Notes under the pieces: model-generated
What the model was told of the DNA's origin: nothing
Database searches by the model: none
Seen by the model: only the letters and a program-made list of their open reading frames with translations
Made by a program: the position numbers and the translations under genes
Source of the DNA: Mycolicibacterium neoaurum VKM Ac-1815D
GTDB lineage: Bacteria; Actinomycetota; Actinomycetes; Mycobacteriales; Mycobacteriaceae
DNA: 64,000 bases
Assembly: GCF_000317305.3 (NCBI RefSeq)
Contig: NC_023036.2
Span: 1,984,001-2,048,000, forward strand
Direction of reading: 5' to 3'
Shown: positions 17,443 through 27,936 of the stretch, one piece after another
Position numbering within the stretch: position 1 is the stretch's first letter
Layout of the letters: the number at the start of each line of letters is the position of its first letter

Positions 17443-17470
17443 CGCTATCTTACTCCAGAGTAAGATAGCG
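17443..17470. promoter_or_regulatory. perfect 28-bp palindrome, operator of the FadE pair
   Basis: Two perfect 13-base arms (CGCTATCTTACTC and its complement) surround a CA spacer. The element lies 37 bases upstream of the ATG of the first acyl-CoA dehydrogenase and 18 bases beyond the stop of hisN. Length, symmetry and position are those of a TetR-family operator overlapping the promoter. No regulator gene is adjacent, so the repressor is encoded elsewhere. Confidence 0.75.
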
Positions 17471-17487
17471 TATGGCTGTTATCAACG

Positions 17488-18267
17488 TCACACGGAAAGG
17501 CGTGCGCGCACCGCCTCGTGCAGGTGACCGTTGGTGGCCAGGGCACTGCCGCCGTGCGGCCCCGCCGCTCCGTCCAGGCTGCTGAACGTTCCGCCGGCCT
17601 CCCGGATCAGAATGTCCAGCGGAGCGATGTCCCAGACCTTCACCTCGGGTTCGCAGGCGATGTCGACCGCGCCCTCGGCGACCAGGCAGTAGGACCAGAA
17701 ATCCCCGTAGGCGCGCACCCGCCACACCTCGTCGGTCAACGCGACGAACCGCTCCCGACGGTCGTCCCAACCGGTCGTCAGATCCGAATAGGACAGGCTC
17801 GCCGAGGACAGCTCCCTGACCCCGGAGACCTGGATGCGCCGCTGCCCGCCGCCGAACGACGTATGCGCGCCGAGACCGTGCGCGGCCCACCATCGCCTGC
17901 CCAACGCCGGCGCGCTGATGACGCCGACGACCGGCACGCTGTCGGAGATCAGGGCGATCAAGGTGCACCACACCGGCACCCCCCTGACGAAGTTCTTGGT
18001 CCCGTCGATCGGGTCCAGCACCCACACCCGTCCCGTCGAAACCGGTGCGCCGCCGAACTCTTCGCCGAAGATGCCATCACCGGGGCGAGCGGCGGTCAGC
18101 GTGGCGCGCAGCGCTTCTTCTGCTCCCTTGTCGGCATCGGTGACAGGTGTCAGATCAGGTTTCGTCTCGACGGCGAGATCCAGGGCGCCGAACCGGTCCA
18201 TGGTCAGGGCGTCGGCCTGATCGGCGAGTTGCAGGGCGAGGGCGAGATCATCGGCGACGTCGGTCAT
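17488..18267 (-). CDS. hisN: histidinol-phosphatase (inositol-monophosphatase fold)
   Basis: The 259-residue protein has the metal-dependent phosphatase signature: the threonine/aspartate region [13 protein letters not shown], the first metal-site Glu pair in GIFGEEFGG, the catalytic [16 protein letters not shown] and the C-terminal [17 protein letters not shown]. These are the conserved metal-binding segments of the IMPase family. The actinobacterial histidinol-phosphatase HisN belongs to this group and has this length. It removes phosphate from histidinol phosphate in histidine synthesis. It stands alone here, divergent from the next gene. Other sugar- or inositol-phosphatase activity cannot be excluded. 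Confidence 0.8.
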   Translation of the reverse strand: MTDVADDLALALQLADQADALTMDRFGALDLAVETKPDLTPVTDADKGAEEALRATLTAARPGDGIFGEEFGGAPVSTGRVWVLDPIDGTKNFVRGVPVWCTLIALISDSVPVVGVISAPALGRRWWAAHGLGAHTSFGGGQRRIQVSGVRELSSASLSYSDLTTGWDDRRERFVALTDEVWRVRAYGDFWSYCLVAEGAVDIACEPEVKVWDIAPLDILIREAGGTFSSLDGAAGPHGGSALATNGHLHEAVRARLSV

Positions 18268-18290
18268 GCCCGCATGCCTACCATGGTGGC

Positions 18291-18719
18291 GTGGTCGAAT
18301 TCGCGATGATCCTGCTGTTGGTGGGTGCCCTGGTCCTGATAGCGCGGCCGTGGATCCAAAAGCGTGCCGCCGCCGGTGGCGGCGGGGCCGGATTCGGTGG
18401 AGGACGCGCCGCGAACATGGCGCCGGGCACGCTGCTGGTCACCGGTGTCAGCCCGCGTCCCGATGAGGTCGGTGAGCAGTTCGTCACGATCAGCGGGGTG
18501 ATCAACGGGCCCACGGTCAACGAACATGTGGTCTATCAGCGGATGGTCGTCGACGTCGATCAGTGGCCGACCATCGGTCAGCTCATCGACGTCGTCTACT
18601 CGCCCAAGAATCCGGACAAGTGGGGTTTCGCTCCGCTGGATGCGCCACCGCCGGAGTATCCGCCACCGCCACCGCCGAATCAGCCGCCACCGCCGCCCAA
18701 TTATCCGAACTCCAACTGA
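18291..18719 (+). CDS. N-terminally anchored membrane protein with Pro-rich tail
   Basis: The 142-residue product from GTG 18291 (alternatively ATG 18306) has one N-terminal hydrophobic segment ([17 protein letters not shown]), a Gly-rich linker, and a compact middle region ([37 protein letters not shown]) that looks like a small soluble domain. The C-terminus is a run of Pro, Tyr and Asn. I recognise no named family. Such proteins are common in mycobacteria with the Pro-rich part probably facing the cell wall or cytoplasm. It lies 8 nt before a flavin/F420-type gene and may be co-transcribed with it. Confidence 0.7.
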   Translation: MVEFAMILLLVGALVLIARPWIQKRAAAGGGGAGFGGGRAANMAPGTLLVTGVSPRPDEVGEQFVTISGVINGPTVNEHVVYQRMVVDVDQWPTIGQLIDVVYSPKNPDKWGFAPLDAPPPEYPPPPPPNQPPPPPNYPNSN

Positions 18720-18727
18720 GAGTGCCC

Positions 18728-19135
18728 ATGTCGCAACAGCTTCCGCAGGGTCTGCTCGACCTGCTGCGTAAACCGAGCCCCTGCTTCGTGGCCACGCTGA
18801 TGCCCGACGGCGCGCCTCAGTTGACCGAGACATGGGTGCACACCGACGGTGAGCACATCGTGCTCAACATCGTCGGCGGCTCACAGAAGGACCGCAACCT
18901 CGCCCGCGACCCGCGGATCGCGATCAATGTCGCCGACCCCGACGACATCCGGCGCTTTTATGCCATCCGCGGACGCGTCGCGGTCACGACGACCGAGGGT
19001 GGACACGAGAGCATCCACGAGATCTCGCAGAAGTACCTCGGCATTCCCTACCCCTACTTCAGCGGTAATCCCGACGAGACCCGGCTCATCCTCACCATCG
19101 CCGCCGAGAAGATCACCCCGCCGCCGGGGGAGTGA
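18728..19135 (+). CDS. PPOX-class F420/FMN-dependent oxidoreductase
   Basis: The 135-residue protein begins MSQQLPQGLLDLLRKPSPCFVATLMPDGAPQLTETWV, the split-barrel pattern of PPOX-class F420-dependent enzymes. It continues with KDRNLARDPRIAINVADPDD and a terminal YFSGNPDETRLILTIAAEKI. These small dimers bind F420 or a flavin and reduce diverse substrates. The exact reaction is unknown. I chose ATG 18728 over GTG 18722. It is convergent with fprA, with about 175 bases between them. Confidence 0.85.
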   Translation: MSQQLPQGLLDLLRKPSPCFVATLMPDGAPQLTETWVHTDGEHIVLNIVGGSQKDRNLARDPRIAINVADPDDIRRFYAIRGRVAVTTTEGGHESIHEISQKYLGIPYPYFSGNPDETRLILTIAAEKITPPPGE

Positions 19136-19140
19136 ACGGC

Positions 19141-19158
19141 GGCTCGACGGGCCGAGCC
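19141..19158. terminator. GC-rich hairpin between convergent genes
   Basis: The stem GGCTCG / CGAGCC with a six-base loop lies 5 bases after the stop of the F420-type oxidoreductase gene. No T-run follows, so it would be a weak or Rho-assisted terminator at best. The remaining sequence up to fprA (19159-19311) shows no gene. Confidence 0.35.
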
Positions 19159-19311
19159 CTGACAGTCCGATAAAGCGCCTCGGGCGAGATCGGCCTCAAG
19201 GTTGTCGTCACGGCCCCGTCGAGGCCTGAGCGCAACCGTCAGCAGAATCTCGTCCGAAGCATTCAACCCGGTACTGCTCGGGTGCCCGGGGAGCCTGAAA
19301 CACCGCGTGCG

Positions 19312-20661
19312 TCAGCCGTGCGCTATCCCCAGCAACTTCTCGACGTTGGCGACCTTCACCCGCGGCCGGTGCTGCGCCTCGCCGATCGCGCGCTCGTGGG
19401 CATCGATGCGTTCCCAGTGCGCATCGGTGACCAGTCGGGGCTGTCGCGACAGCAACCAGTCATGCAGCTCCTGGGCGTGCCCATCGTCGAACCGCGGCTC
19501 ACCGAGATCGGCCAACAGCGTCTCGACGGTGTCGGCGGAGTCCTTCTTGTTCGAGCCGATCACCCCGGACGGTCCGCGCTTGATCCAGCCGACCACATAC
19601 TCGTGCTCGCGGCCCGCGATGCGGCCGTTCTCATGCGGGATGGTCCCGGAACGTTCGTCGAACGGCAGCCCGTCCACGGCGACACCGCGGTAGCCGACCG
19701 CGCGCACCACCAGCTGTACCGGTAACTCCTCGCGCTCGCCGGTGTCCTTGGCCACCACCCGGCCGCCCTCGTCGACCAGTTCATTGCGGCCCAACACGAT
19801 CGACTCGACCTTGTCGGTGCCGCGGAGCTCCACCGGTGAGGTCGCGAAGCGGAACACCACCCGCCGCGGTGCCCCTGCCGGCTGCAGCTCGGCATATTCG
19901 CGCAGCACCTTGATGTTGGTGCGCACGGTCTTGTCGGCGGCCGCCAGATCCGCCTCGGTGATGCCGTCGAAATCGGCGCGCTCGACGACGACGTCCACCT
20001 CGGCCATCTGCTCCATGTGCCCGAGCTCGCGCAACTCCATGGTCGTGAACGGCGCCTGCAGCGGGCCCCGCCTGCCCACCACGATCACCTCCTGCACGGC
20101 CCTGGTTCCGAGCCGATCCAGTGCGTGGTCGGCGATATCGGTCTGGGCCAGTATCTGCGGCTCACTGATCAGGATCCGCGCGACGTCGAGTGCCACGTTG
20201 CCGTTGCCGATCACCACCGCGCGCTCGACGTCGAGGTCGGGTTCGGTCTCCTCGAAATGCGGGTGCCCGTTGTACCAACCGACGAAATCGACCGCGGAGA
20301 CGCTGCCGGGCAGGTCCTCACCGGGGATGCCGAGCACCCGGTCGGACTGGGCGCCGACGGCGTAGATCACCGCGTCGTAGCGTTCGGCCAACTCGGCGGC
20401 GTGCACGTGTTCGCCGACGCCGACATTGCCGAAGAAACGGAAGCGCGGATCCTCGGCGGTCTTGGCGAACTGCGCGCTGATCGACTTGATCTTCGGATGG
20501 TCCGGCGCGACACCGGAGCGAACCAGCCCCCAGGGGGTCGGCAGCATCTCGATCATGTCGACACGGAAGTCGCGGCCGTCCTGGCCGGCTTTCAACAACG
20601 ATGCGGCGGCAAAGAACCCGGACGGTCCAGAGCCGACGATCGCCACGTGGTACGGGCGCAT
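19312..20661 (-). CDS. fprA: NADPH-ferredoxin (adrenodoxin-type) reductase FprA
   Basis: The 449-residue protein begins [23 protein letters not shown], with the FAD GxGPSG loop. It has a second dinucleotide motif for NADPH ([17 protein letters not shown]) and the family stretches [19 protein letters not shown] and [22 protein letters not shown]. It matches the mycobacterial FprA/adrenodoxin-reductase type of about 450-460 residues. FprA transfers electrons from NADPH to ferredoxins that serve P450s and other enzymes. It is divergent from prfB, the same neighbourhood as in M. tuberculosis (Rv3106/Rv3105c). Confidence 0.95.
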   Translation of the reverse strand: MRPYHVAIVGSGPSGFFAAASLLKAGQDGRDFRVDMIEMLPTPWGLVRSGVAPDHPKIKSISAQFAKTAEDPRFRFFGNVGVGEHVHAAELAERYDAVIYAVGAQSDRVLGIPGEDLPGSVSAVDFVGWYNGHPHFEETEPDLDVERAVVIGNGNVALDVARILISEPQILAQTDIADHALDRLGTRAVQEVIVVGRRGPLQAPFTTMELRELGHMEQMAEVDVVVERADFDGITEADLAAADKTVRTNIKVLREYAELQPAGAPRRVVFRFATSPVELRGTDKVESIVLGRNELVDEGGRVVAKDTGEREELPVQLVVRAVGYRGVAVDGLPFDERSGTIPHENGRIAGREHEYVVGWIKRGPSGVIGSNKKDSADTVETLLADLGEPRFDDGHAQELHDWLLSRQPRLVTDAHWERIDAHERAIGEAQHRPRVKVANVEKLLGIAHG

Positions 20662-20803
20662 GCATGGCCTTTTCGTGAGGCTGACCGGCGTCGCGCAAGG
20701 GGCTGTCGCGTCGATGCCGGAGGGGGTTTGCGCACCCGAGCCTAGCTGCGCAGCACCGATCGAGGGCCGAGTCGGGCGAAGCCGACCGGTAACCTCAACA
20801 ATC

Positions 20804-21925
20804 GTGGATCCAGACCGTCTTGCCGATATCGCCGCCCTCGACACCACGTTGACGACCGTGGAGCGGGTGCTCGATGTCGAGGGTCTGCGCGCCCGCATCG
20901 TCACACTCGAAGCAGAGGCCGCCGACCCCACCCTGTGGAACGACCAGTCCCACGCCCAGAAAGTGACCAGCGAGCTGTCGCACGCGCAGAACGAATTGCG
21001 CCGCGTCGAGGAGCTGCGCCAGCGCGTCGAGGACCTGCCGGTGCTCTACGAACTGGCCGCCGAGGAGGGTGGGGAGGCCGGCGGCACCGAGGCCTTGGAA
21101 GAGGCCAATGCCGAACTGGCCAAGCTGCGCGAGGACATCGAGGCCATGGAGGTCCGTACCCTGCTGTCCGGCGAGTACGACGAGCGCGAGGCGCTGGTCA
21201 ACATCCGCTCCGGCGCCGGTGGTGTCGACGCCGCCGATTGGGCGGAGATGCTGATGCGGATGTACATCCGGTGGGCCGAGGCGCACAAGTACCCGGTCGA
21301 GGTCTTCGACACCTCCTACGCGGAGGAGGCCGGTATCAAGAGCGCCACCTTCGCGGTGCACGCCCCGTACGCATACGGAACGCTCTCGGTCGAGCAGGGC
21401 ACCCACCGTCTGGTGCGGATCAGCCCCTTCGACAACCAGGGCCGCCGCCAGACATCCTTCGCCGAGGTCGAGGTGTTGCCCGTCACCGAAACCACGGACC
21501 ACATCGAGATCCCCGAGGGCGATATCCGCGTCGACGTGTACCGCTCCAGCGGTCCCGGCGGGCAGTCGGTCAACACCACCGACTCCGCGGTCCGGTTGAC
21601 CCACATCCCGACCGGCATCGTCGTCACCTGTCAGAATGAGAAGTCCCAGCTGCAGAACAAGGTGTCGGCAATGCGCGTGTTGCAGGCCAAGCTGCTGGAA
21701 CGCAAGCGCCAGGAAGAGCGCGCCGAGATGGATGCACTCAAGAGTGACAGCGGCAGCTCCTGGGGTAACCAGATGCGGTCCTATGTTCTGCACCCCTACC
21801 AAATGGTGAAAGACCTCCGCACCGAATACGAGGTCGGAAGTCCGGCCGCGGTGCTCGACGGCGATATCGACGGTTTCCTGGAAGCCGGTATCCGATGGCG
21901 CAATAGGAAAGATGACGACGACTAA
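20804..21925 (+). CDS. prfB: peptide chain release factor 2
   Basis: The 373-residue protein starts at GTG 20804 ([16 protein letters not shown]). It has the RF2 stop-codon recognition tripeptide SPF (residues 207-209, in [12 protein letters not shown]) and the universal GGQ peptidyl-hydrolysis motif at 252-254 ([19 protein letters not shown]). It releases polypeptides at UGA and UAA. The frame is continuous, so the programmed +1 frameshift used by E. coli to autoregulate RF2 is absent. Its end overlaps the start of the mechanosensitive-channel gene by 14 bases. Confidence 0.97.
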   Translation: MDPDRLADIAALDTTLTTVERVLDVEGLRARIVTLEAEAADPTLWNDQSHAQKVTSELSHAQNELRRVEELRQRVEDLPVLYELAAEEGGEAGGTEALEEANAELAKLREDIEAMEVRTLLSGEYDEREALVNIRSGAGGVDAADWAEMLMRMYIRWAEAHKYPVEVFDTSYAEEAGIKSATFAVHAPYAYGTLSVEQGTHRLVRISPFDNQGRRQTSFAEVEVLPVTETTDHIEIPEGDIRVDVYRSSGPGGQSVNTTDSAVRLTHIPTGIVVTCQNEKSQLQNKVSAMRVLQAKLLERKRQEERAEMDALKSDSGSSWGNQMRSYVLHPYQMVKDLRTEYEVGSPAAVLDGDIDGFLEAGIRWRNRKDDDD

Positions 21926-22844
21926 CGGCACGGTTCTCGCGATGTCAGTGGCCGACCGCTGGCATGACTTCTGGCGCGGCGAGATCGGCGAGTGGATCAT
22001 CACCCGCGGTCTGCGCATCGTCATGTTGGTCATCGCCGCCATCCTGATCGCGCGGTTCGTCAACTGGGCCGCCCAGCGGATCACGCGCCGGATCGACGCC
22101 GACTTCCGGGAGAGCGACGCGCTGGTGCGCACCGAGACGGCCAAGCACCGGCAGGCCGTCGCGTCGGTCATCTCCTGGGTCACCATCGCCCTGATCTGCG
22201 TGGTGGTGCTGCTGCAGATCACCGACATCCTGGCCATCCCCGTCGGATCCTTGGTGGCGCCCGCCGCCGTGCTCGGTGCGGCACTCGGTTTCGGGGCGCA
22301 GCGCATCGTGCAGGACCTGCTGTCGGGGTTCTTCATCATCACCGAGAAGCAGTACGGATTCGGTGACCTGGTGACGCTGACCCTCGGTGCCTCCAACGAC
22401 GCCACCGGCACCGTCGAGGACGTCACCCTGCGAGTGACCAAGTTGCGCACCAGCGACGGTGAGGTCTTCACGATCCCCAACGGCCAGATCATGAAATCGC
22501 TCAACCTGTCCAAGGACTGGGCGCGCGCCGTGGTCGACATCCCGGTGCCGACCACCGCCGACCTCAACTCGGTCAACGAGCTGCTGCACGGGGTATGCGA
22601 GAACGCGATGAAAGACCCGCACATGAGCGAGCTGTTGCTGGACCGGCCCCAGCTGATGGGTGTGGAAAGCCTGGAACTGGACACCGTGAACCTGCGGATG
22701 GTGGCGCGCACCCTGCCCGGTAAGCAGTTCGAGGTGGGCAGGCAATTGCGCCTGTTGGTCATCGCGGCGCTGGCCCGGGCCGGGATCGTGTCCAAGCCGG
22801 AGTCCACCCCGCTGGCCGCGAACTCGGAGGTCCGCAGTCAGTGA
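21912..22844 (+). CDS. small-conductance mechanosensitive channel (MscS) family protein
   Basis: The 310-residue protein has two or three N-terminal membrane spans ([38 protein letters not shown]) and a pore helix rich in Gly and Ala ([33 protein letters not shown]), the MscS TM3 hallmark. A beta-domain follows ([35 protein letters not shown]). It releases solutes on hypo-osmotic shock. The start ATG 21912 lies inside prfB; ATG 21942 is an alternative. It is the Rv3104c position in the conserved prfB-ftsEX-smpB block. Confidence 0.9.
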   Translation: MTTTNGTVLAMSVADRWHDFWRGEIGEWIITRGLRIVMLVIAAILIARFVNWAAQRITRRIDADFRESDALVRTETAKHRQAVASVISWVTIALICVVVLLQITDILAIPVGSLVAPAAVLGAALGFGAQRIVQDLLSGFFIITEKQYGFGDLVTLTLGASNDATGTVEDVTLRVTKLRTSDGEVFTIPNGQIMKSLNLSKDWARAVVDIPVPTTADLNSVNELLHGVCENAMKDPHMSELLLDRPQLMGVESLELDTVNLRMVARTLPGKQFEVGRQLRLLVIAALARAGIVSKPESTPLAANSEVRSQ

Positions 22845-23356
22845 AACTGGTAACCCGGTCCACCGGTGACGACAACAAGCGCTGGCCGACCTACATGTTC
22901 GGCGGGCGGATGCGCACCTCGACGGTGGGATTGATCGTCGCGTTCTTCTGCACCGCATGGCTCTACGAGACCTATCAACCGCCGCCGGAGCCGCCCCCGA
23001 TCACCCAGACCGTGCCGCCGGGGTTCGTGCCCGACCCGGATTACACCTGGGTGCCGCGCACGCAGGTCTACGAACGCCCGCAGACGACCTACCCGAGCAC
23101 CACGACCCCGACGACCACCGAGCCGCCGGAGCCCACGACCACCACGACATCGCCCACGACGACGTCGGGCACCCCTGGACCCGATGACCCGGCCACGCCG
23201 AGCGGTGAGCCGACCACAGATGGGCAACCCACCACGACGGTGATCGATCCGGACGGTCCGGGTGGCCTGTTGCCGCCGATCACGCTGCCGGTGCTGCCCG
23301 GTCCGGCTCCCGCCCCCGGGACGACACCGCCACCGCCCGCACCCAGCCCGAACTGA
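22841..23356 (+). CDS. Thr/Pro-rich membrane-anchored protein (Rv3103c-like)
   Basis: The 171-residue product starts at GTG 22841, overlapping the previous stop (GTGA). An N-terminal cytoplasmic stretch is followed by a single membrane span ([18 protein letters not shown], about residues 27-44) and a long low-complexity Pro/Thr tail after [20 protein letters not shown]. In M. tuberculosis a proline-rich membrane protein occupies this place directly before ftsE. The tail probably extends into the periplasm or wall. Its role, possibly linked to FtsEX, is unknown. Confidence 0.85.
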   Translation: MKLVTRSTGDDNKRWPTYMFGGRMRTSTVGLIVAFFCTAWLYETYQPPPEPPPITQTVPPGFVPDPDYTWVPRTQVYERPQTTYPSTTTPTTTEPPEPTTTTTSPTTTSGTPGPDDPATPSGEPTTDGQPTTTVIDPDGPGGLLPPITLPVLPGPAPAPGTTPPPPAPSPN

Positions 23357-23391
23357 CACACGTCGAGATCCCGCTACACTGGCGTGCCGTG

Positions 23392-24081
23392 ATGATCACC
23401 CTCGACAAAGTGAGCAAGCAGTACAAATCCTCTGCCCGCCCGGCACTGGATGACGTCTCGCTCAAAATCGACAAGGGTGAGTTCGTCTTCCTGATCGGGC
23501 CGTCCGGCTCGGGCAAGTCGACGTTCATGCGCCTGCTGCTCGGCGCGGAGCACCCGTCCAAGGGCGATATCCGGGTTTCCAAGTTCCACGTCAACAAGCT
23601 CGCCGACCGGCACATCCCGCAGCTGCGGCAGGTGATCGGTTGCGTCTTCCAGGACTTCCGGCTGCTGCAGCAGAAGACGGTCTTCGAGAACGTGGCCTTC
23701 GCGCTGGAGGTGATCGGCAAGCGCGGTGACGTGATCAACCGCGTCGTGCCCGATGTGCTGGAGATGGTCGGTCTGTCCGGCAAGGCCGCAAGGTTGCCGC
23801 ACGAACTCTCCGGTGGCGAACAGCAGCGCGTCGCGATCGCCAGGGCGTTCGTCAACCGGCCCCTGCTGCTGATCGCCGATGAGCCGACCGGCAACCTGGA
23901 CCCGGAGACCAGCAAGGACATCATGGATCTGCTTGAGCGGATCAATCGCACCGGCACCACCGTTCTGATGGCCACGCACGATCACCACATCGTGGACTCG
24001 ATGCGTCAGCGCGTCATCGAACTGGAACTGGGCCGGCTCATCCGCGACGAACAGCGCGGTGTCTACGGAATGGATCGCTAG
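23392..24081 (+). CDS. ftsE: cell-division ABC transporter ATP-binding protein FtsE
   Basis: The 229-residue ATPase has Walker [10 protein letters not shown] (residues 36-44), the Q-loop in [24 protein letters not shown], the signature LSGGEQQR (139-146), Walker [10 protein letters not shown] with D163-E164, and the switch His in [11 protein letters not shown]. It pairs with FtsX to regulate peptidoglycan hydrolases (in mycobacteria RipC) at the division site. I chose ATG 23392; a GTG one codon earlier is possible. Its stop overlaps the ftsX start. Confidence 0.97.
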   Translation: MITLDKVSKQYKSSARPALDDVSLKIDKGEFVFLIGPSGSGKSTFMRLLLGAEHPSKGDIRVSKFHVNKLADRHIPQLRQVIGCVFQDFRLLQQKTVFENVAFALEVIGKRGDVINRVVPDVLEMVGLSGKAARLPHELSGGEQQRVAIARAFVNRPLLLIADEPTGNLDPETSKDIMDLLERINRTGTTVLMATHDHHIVDSMRQRVIELELGRLIRDEQRGVYGMDR

Positions 24082-24974
24082 TGCGCTTCGGCTTTTTGGT
24101 CAACGAGGTCTGGACCGGACTTCGCCGCAACGTCACCATGACGGTGGCCATGATCCTCACCACGGCCATCTCCATCGGCCTGTTCGGTGGGGGTCTGCTG
24201 GTGATGCGCGTCGCCGACCAGTCTCGCGACATCTATCTGGACCGGGTGGAAAGCCAGGTCTTCCTCACCAACGACGTCTCGGCCAACGATCCGACATGCG
24301 ATCAGGATCCGTGTAAGGCGCTGCGGGCGCAGATCGACGCGCGCGACGACGTCCGCTCGGTGCGCTACCTGAACCAGGCTGATGCCTACGAGGACGCCAT
24401 CAAGAAGATCCCGGCGTTCAAGGACGTGGCCAGCAAGGACGCGTTCCCGGCCTCGTTCATCGTGAAGCTGGAGAACCCCGAGCAACACCTCGATTTCGAC
24501 AGCGCGATGCAGGGCCAGCCCGGCGTGCTCAACGTGCTGAACCAGAAGGATCTGATCGACCGGCTGTTCGCGCTGCTCGACGGCATGTCCAACGCGGCGT
24601 TCGCGGTGGCACTGGTGCAGGCGATCGGCGCGATCCTGTTGATCGCCAACATGGTTCAGGTTGCGGCGTACACCCGGCGGACCGAGATCGGCATCATGCG
24701 CCTGGTCGGCGCGACACGCTGGTACACCCAGCTGCCGTTCCTCGTGGAGGCGATGCTGGCCGCGTTCATCGGCGTGGTGCTGGCGCTGCTCGGCCTGCTC
24801 ACGGTGCGGTCGCTGTTCCTGGAGAAGGCGCTGTCGCAGTTCACCCAGGCTAATTTGATTGCGCCACTGGACTTCGCGGACATACTTTATATCTCGCCGA
24901 TCCTGCTGTTCGTGGGTGTGGCGATGGCCGGGCTCACTGCGTACGTGACGCTGCGCCTCTACGTACGAAGATAG
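24081..24974 (+). CDS. ftsX: cell-division permease FtsX
   Basis: The 297-residue membrane protein starts at GTG 24081, sharing its first base with the ftsE stop. It has the FtsX topology: one N-terminal span ([19 protein letters not shown]), an extracellular domain of about 130 residues containing a CDQDPC cysteine pair, and three C-terminal spans ([57 protein letters not shown]). The external domain binds the hydrolase partner. It transmits FtsE ATP hydrolysis across the membrane. Confidence 0.96.
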   Translation: MRFGFLVNEVWTGLRRNVTMTVAMILTTAISIGLFGGGLLVMRVADQSRDIYLDRVESQVFLTNDVSANDPTCDQDPCKALRAQIDARDDVRSVRYLNQADAYEDAIKKIPAFKDVASKDAFPASFIVKLENPEQHLDFDSAMQGQPGVLNVLNQKDLIDRLFALLDGMSNAAFAVALVQAIGAILLIANMVQVAAYTRRTEIGIMRLVGATRWYTQLPFLVEAMLAAFIGVVLALLGLLTVRSLFLEKALSQFTQANLIAPLDFADILYISPILLFVGVAMAGLTAYVTLRLYVRR

Positions 24975-24977
24975 AAG

Positions 24978-25481
24978 ATGGCTACCAAGAGCAAGAAACC
25001 GGACAAAGCCGAGAAGGCGAACAACTTCGTCATTGCGACCAATCGCAAGGCCCGGCACAACTATTCGATCCTGGAGACCTTCGAGGCCGGCGTAGTGCTG
25101 GTGGGCACCGAGGTCAAGAGCCTGCGCGAAGGTCAGGCCTCCCTTGTCGACGCGTTCGCCACCGTCGACGATGGTGAGATCTGGCTGCGCAACCTGCACA
25201 TCGCCGAGTATCACCACGGCAGCTGGACCAACCACGCGCCGCGACGCAACCGCAAGCTGCTGCTGCACCGCCGTCAGATCGACACACTGGTCGGCAAGAT
25301 CCGCGACGGCAACCTCACCTTGGTGCCGCTGTCGCTGTACTTCGTCGATGGCAAGGTGAAGGTCGAACTGGCGCTGGCCCGCGGTAAAGAGGCCCGCGAC
25401 AAGCGCCAGGACCTCGCCAAACGCGATGCCGACCGCGAGGTGATCCGCGAATTGGGCCGCCGCGCCAAGGGAATGCGCTGA
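24978..25481 (+). CDS. smpB: SsrA-binding protein SmpB
   Basis: The 167-residue protein has the SmpB beta-barrel pattern: [39 protein letters not shown] and [25 protein letters not shown]. Its basic tail [19 protein letters not shown] mimics the codon-anticodon helix in the ribosomal A site. It delivers tmRNA to stalled ribosomes. It lies 3 nt after ftsX, and the tmRNA gene itself is 2.5 kb downstream, so both halves of trans-translation are in this window. Confidence 0.97.
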   Translation: MATKSKKPDKAEKANNFVIATNRKARHNYSILETFEAGVVLVGTEVKSLREGQASLVDAFATVDDGEIWLRNLHIAEYHHGSWTNHAPRRNRKLLLHRRQIDTLVGKIRDGNLTLVPLSLYFVDGKVKVELALARGKEARDKRQDLAKRDADREVIRELGRRAKGMR

Positions 25482-25597
25482 ACCCCACGCCTGCGGCCGG
25501 GTTGCGGCGCGTTGTTTCCGTCGTGATCCCATTTCCCCGGTTCGCGGGCAATACAGGGATATAGTTCGCCCACGCGTCAAGACGCACGGGAGGACGG

Positions 25598-27871
25598 GTG
25601 ACGGTGCGACGCTCGCGTCTATGTGCCCTCGTCCTCGGGGGCGTCGTCATCCTCGCGGCCATCAATGCCTGCGCGCCGTTCGGCGCCGCCGTCGCCGATC
25701 GTGTCGAGTTGATCCTGCAGGTGAGCGTTGGTGTCGGCGCCATTGTCGTCGGCGTGCTCACCGCGGCCCGGGAACATGGTCTCGAACGCTGGTGGCGAGT
25801 GTCGTTTGTGCTCGCGCTGTTCACCTGGGTGCTCGGCCAAGCCTTGTGGCAGGTGCACGTCGCCGACTGGGCGCCGATGCTGGCCCGCGCGATCTTCCTG
25901 GCCTTACCCGTGCTGGTCTTCACCTCGGTGATCCTGCTGGCGCGATCCAGCGGCGGGATTCGCGCGCCCGCGGCCAGCCCGCTCCGGCAGTCGCTGGTCA
26001 CCAACGTGCTCGACGGGGTGATTGCCGCGGTCGCCTTCCTCATCCTGGCCGCGATGAGCGACCTGGGCACCAGATTCGAGGCCGCCAGCCCGGCCATGCG
26101 GGTGCTCGACGTCGTCTTCATCGGTGCCGAGATCGGCGTCATCGGCGTCATCGTCCTGATCGCGATGATCTACGACGCCGGCAGGCCCAACCGGACCAAT
26201 TACATGCTGCTGGCCGGTGGACTGCTGCTGATGGGCGTGTCCAACCGCATGCTGGCCTACGTGCGGTCGGTCGACCGCATCGAGGCCGAACTCTGGGTCG
26301 GCATCGGACTGATCGTCGGCCCGGTGCTCACCGCGTTTGCGTTCCTGCCGACGACGCCGGCGCGCGAAGTCGACGTGCTGCGTCGCCAGGACTGGCCGCA
26401 CCTGCTGTTGCCCTATATGGGTTTTCTTGGTGTGGCGGTGCTGTTCGCCTACCACCTCTACATCGATCGTGAGGTGTCCGCGCTCGCGGCATTCCTGACC
26501 ATCGCCATGGTCGTGTTGGTGGCCAGCCGCCAGGTGGTCGCGACACGCGCCGAGCGCTCGCTGACCCAGTGGCTGTTCTGGGCGCAGCGCGGGCTTGCCC
26601 ATCAGGTGCATCATGATCCGCTCACCGGACTGCCGAACCGGACCCTATTCGCCAAGCGCCTCGACGAGGCGATGGCACGTGGCAAGTTCGTGTTGATCTT
26701 CCTGGACCTCGACGATTTCAAGGAGGTCAACGACCGATTCGGCCACGCCGCCGGCGACGAGTTGTTGCGCGCGGTGGGGGAGCGGTTGTCGCGCGGCATC
26801 GGCGAGCGCGACACCCTGGCCAGGGTGGGCGGCGACGAGTTCGCGGTGCTGATCGTCAGCAATGGTGAGGCCGACGCCGAACTGGAAGGCGCCGCCGACC
26901 GCCTGCGCCTCGCCTTGCGTGACCCGTTCCCCGTGCACGGATCATCGGTGCGCGTCAAGGCCAGCATGGGACTGGTGCGCCCGGATGCCGACGGCCTGTC
27001 GCAGACCTCGGACAGCCTGCTGCGTCAGGCTGATGTCGCCATGTATGCCGGCAAGCGGATGGGTAAGAACACCGCCGTGGTCTACAACCCGCTCGCCGGC
27101 GCGGTGGTCGACTTCCCGACGATGCTGCGCGAGGCGCTGGGCGCGCCGCCGAAGGGTTTCCGGCTGGTCTACCAGCCGGTGGTGGCCCTGCCAGGTGGAG
27201 AGCTGGTGGCCGTGGAGGCGCTGGCCCGCTGGACGGCGGGCAATGGTGTCGAGATATCGCCGGAGACATTCGTCGCCGATGCCGAAGCGGCGGGCATGGG
27301 CGCCGAACTCGATTCGTTGGTGCTCGACATGGCGTGCGGCGAGGCGCGCGCGGCCGGGATCGACCTGGACATCCACGTCAACATCGGCGGGGCCAGGCTG
27401 GGCACGCCGGGTTTCGATCAGGTGGTCCGTGAGGTGCTGCAACGCCACGAGATCCCGCGCGGACGGTTGATCCTGGAGATCACCGAGACCGAACCGATCG
27501 TCGATCTGGACAAGGCCGCGACGCAGATCACCCGGTTCGGGGAGTTTGGCGTGAAGGTTGCCCTCGATGATTTCGGTTCGGGCTTCAACTCGCTGCTCTA
27601 CCTGCACTGCCTGCCGGTGGACATCGTGAAGTTGGATCGGACGCTGGCCTCGGATATGGACGCCGGCCGGGACCTGACGCTCTACCGCTCGGTGATCAAC
27701 CTGTGCGGCGAGCTCGGCTTCGAGGTGATCGCCGAAGGAATCGAGACCGACGACCAGGCCGATATGGTCTGCCGCGCCGGCGGACGGTTCGGTCAGGGGT
27801 ACCTGTTCGGGCGTCCGGTGCCGATGTCCGAGCTGGCCGAGATGCAGCGCCGTGCCGTGCGGACTATTTAA
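25598..27871 (+). CDS. membrane GGDEF-EAL protein (c-di-GMP turnover)
   Basis: The 757-residue protein starts at GTG 25598 behind a strong GGGAGGACGG ribosome site. Roughly 310 N-terminal residues form about eight to ten membrane spans. A linker follows, then a GGDEF domain with an intact GGDEF at residues 411-415, preceded by DPLTGLPNRTLF and FLDLDDFKEVNDRFGHAAGDE. The EAL domain has its signature as VEAL at 539-542 and DDFGSGFNSLLYL in place of DDFGTGYSSL. Both catalytic motifs look intact, so the protein could both make and break c-di-GMP. The M. smegmatis bifunctional enzyme DcpA/MSDGC-1 has the same domain types but GAF, not this long membrane part. Confidence 0.93.
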   Translation: MTVRRSRLCALVLGGVVILAAINACAPFGAAVADRVELILQVSVGVGAIVVGVLTAAREHGLERWWRVSFVLALFTWVLGQALWQVHVADWAPMLARAIFLALPVLVFTSVILLARSSGGIRAPAASPLRQSLVTNVLDGVIAAVAFLILAAMSDLGTRFEAASPAMRVLDVVFIGAEIGVIGVIVLIAMIYDAGRPNRTNYMLLAGGLLLMGVSNRMLAYVRSVDRIEAELWVGIGLIVGPVLTAFAFLPTTPAREVDVLRRQDWPHLLLPYMGFLGVAVLFAYHLYIDREVSALAAFLTIAMVVLVASRQVVATRAERSLTQWLFWAQRGLAHQVHHDPLTGLPNRTLFAKRLDEAMARGKFVLIFLDLDDFKEVNDRFGHAAGDELLRAVGERLSRGIGERDTLARVGGDEFAVLIVSNGEADAELEGAADRLRLALRDPFPVHGSSVRVKASMGLVRPDADGLSQTSDSLLRQADVAMYAGKRMGKNTAVVYNPLAGAVVDFPTMLREALGAPPKGFRLVYQPVVALPGGELVAVEALARWTAGNGVEISPETFVADAEAAGMGAELDSLVLDMACGEARAAGIDLDIHVNIGGARLGTPGFDQVVREVLQRHEIPRGRLILEITETEPIVDLDKAATQITRFGEFGVKVALDDFGSGFNSLLYLHCLPVDIVKLDRTLASDMDAGRDLTLYRSVINLCGELGFEVIAEGIETDDQADMVCRAGGRFGQGYLFGRPVPMSELAEMQRRAVRTI

Positions 27872-27936
27872 TGGCTGGCCTGGGTTGTAGAAACCGTTAG
27901 TATGGAAAGTCCTGCCGAACCTCGGCGGGGGTGCGA

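Noticed and set aside
19054-19266. 70-codon minus-strand frame overlapping the F420-type oxidoreductase end
   Set aside because: Overlaps a confident gene by half its length, with no ribosome site or family pattern.
20795-22807. 670-codon minus-strand open frame across prfB and the MscS gene
   Set aside because: A shadow of two conserved genes with GGQ/SPF and MscS pore motifs; its translation shows no domain.
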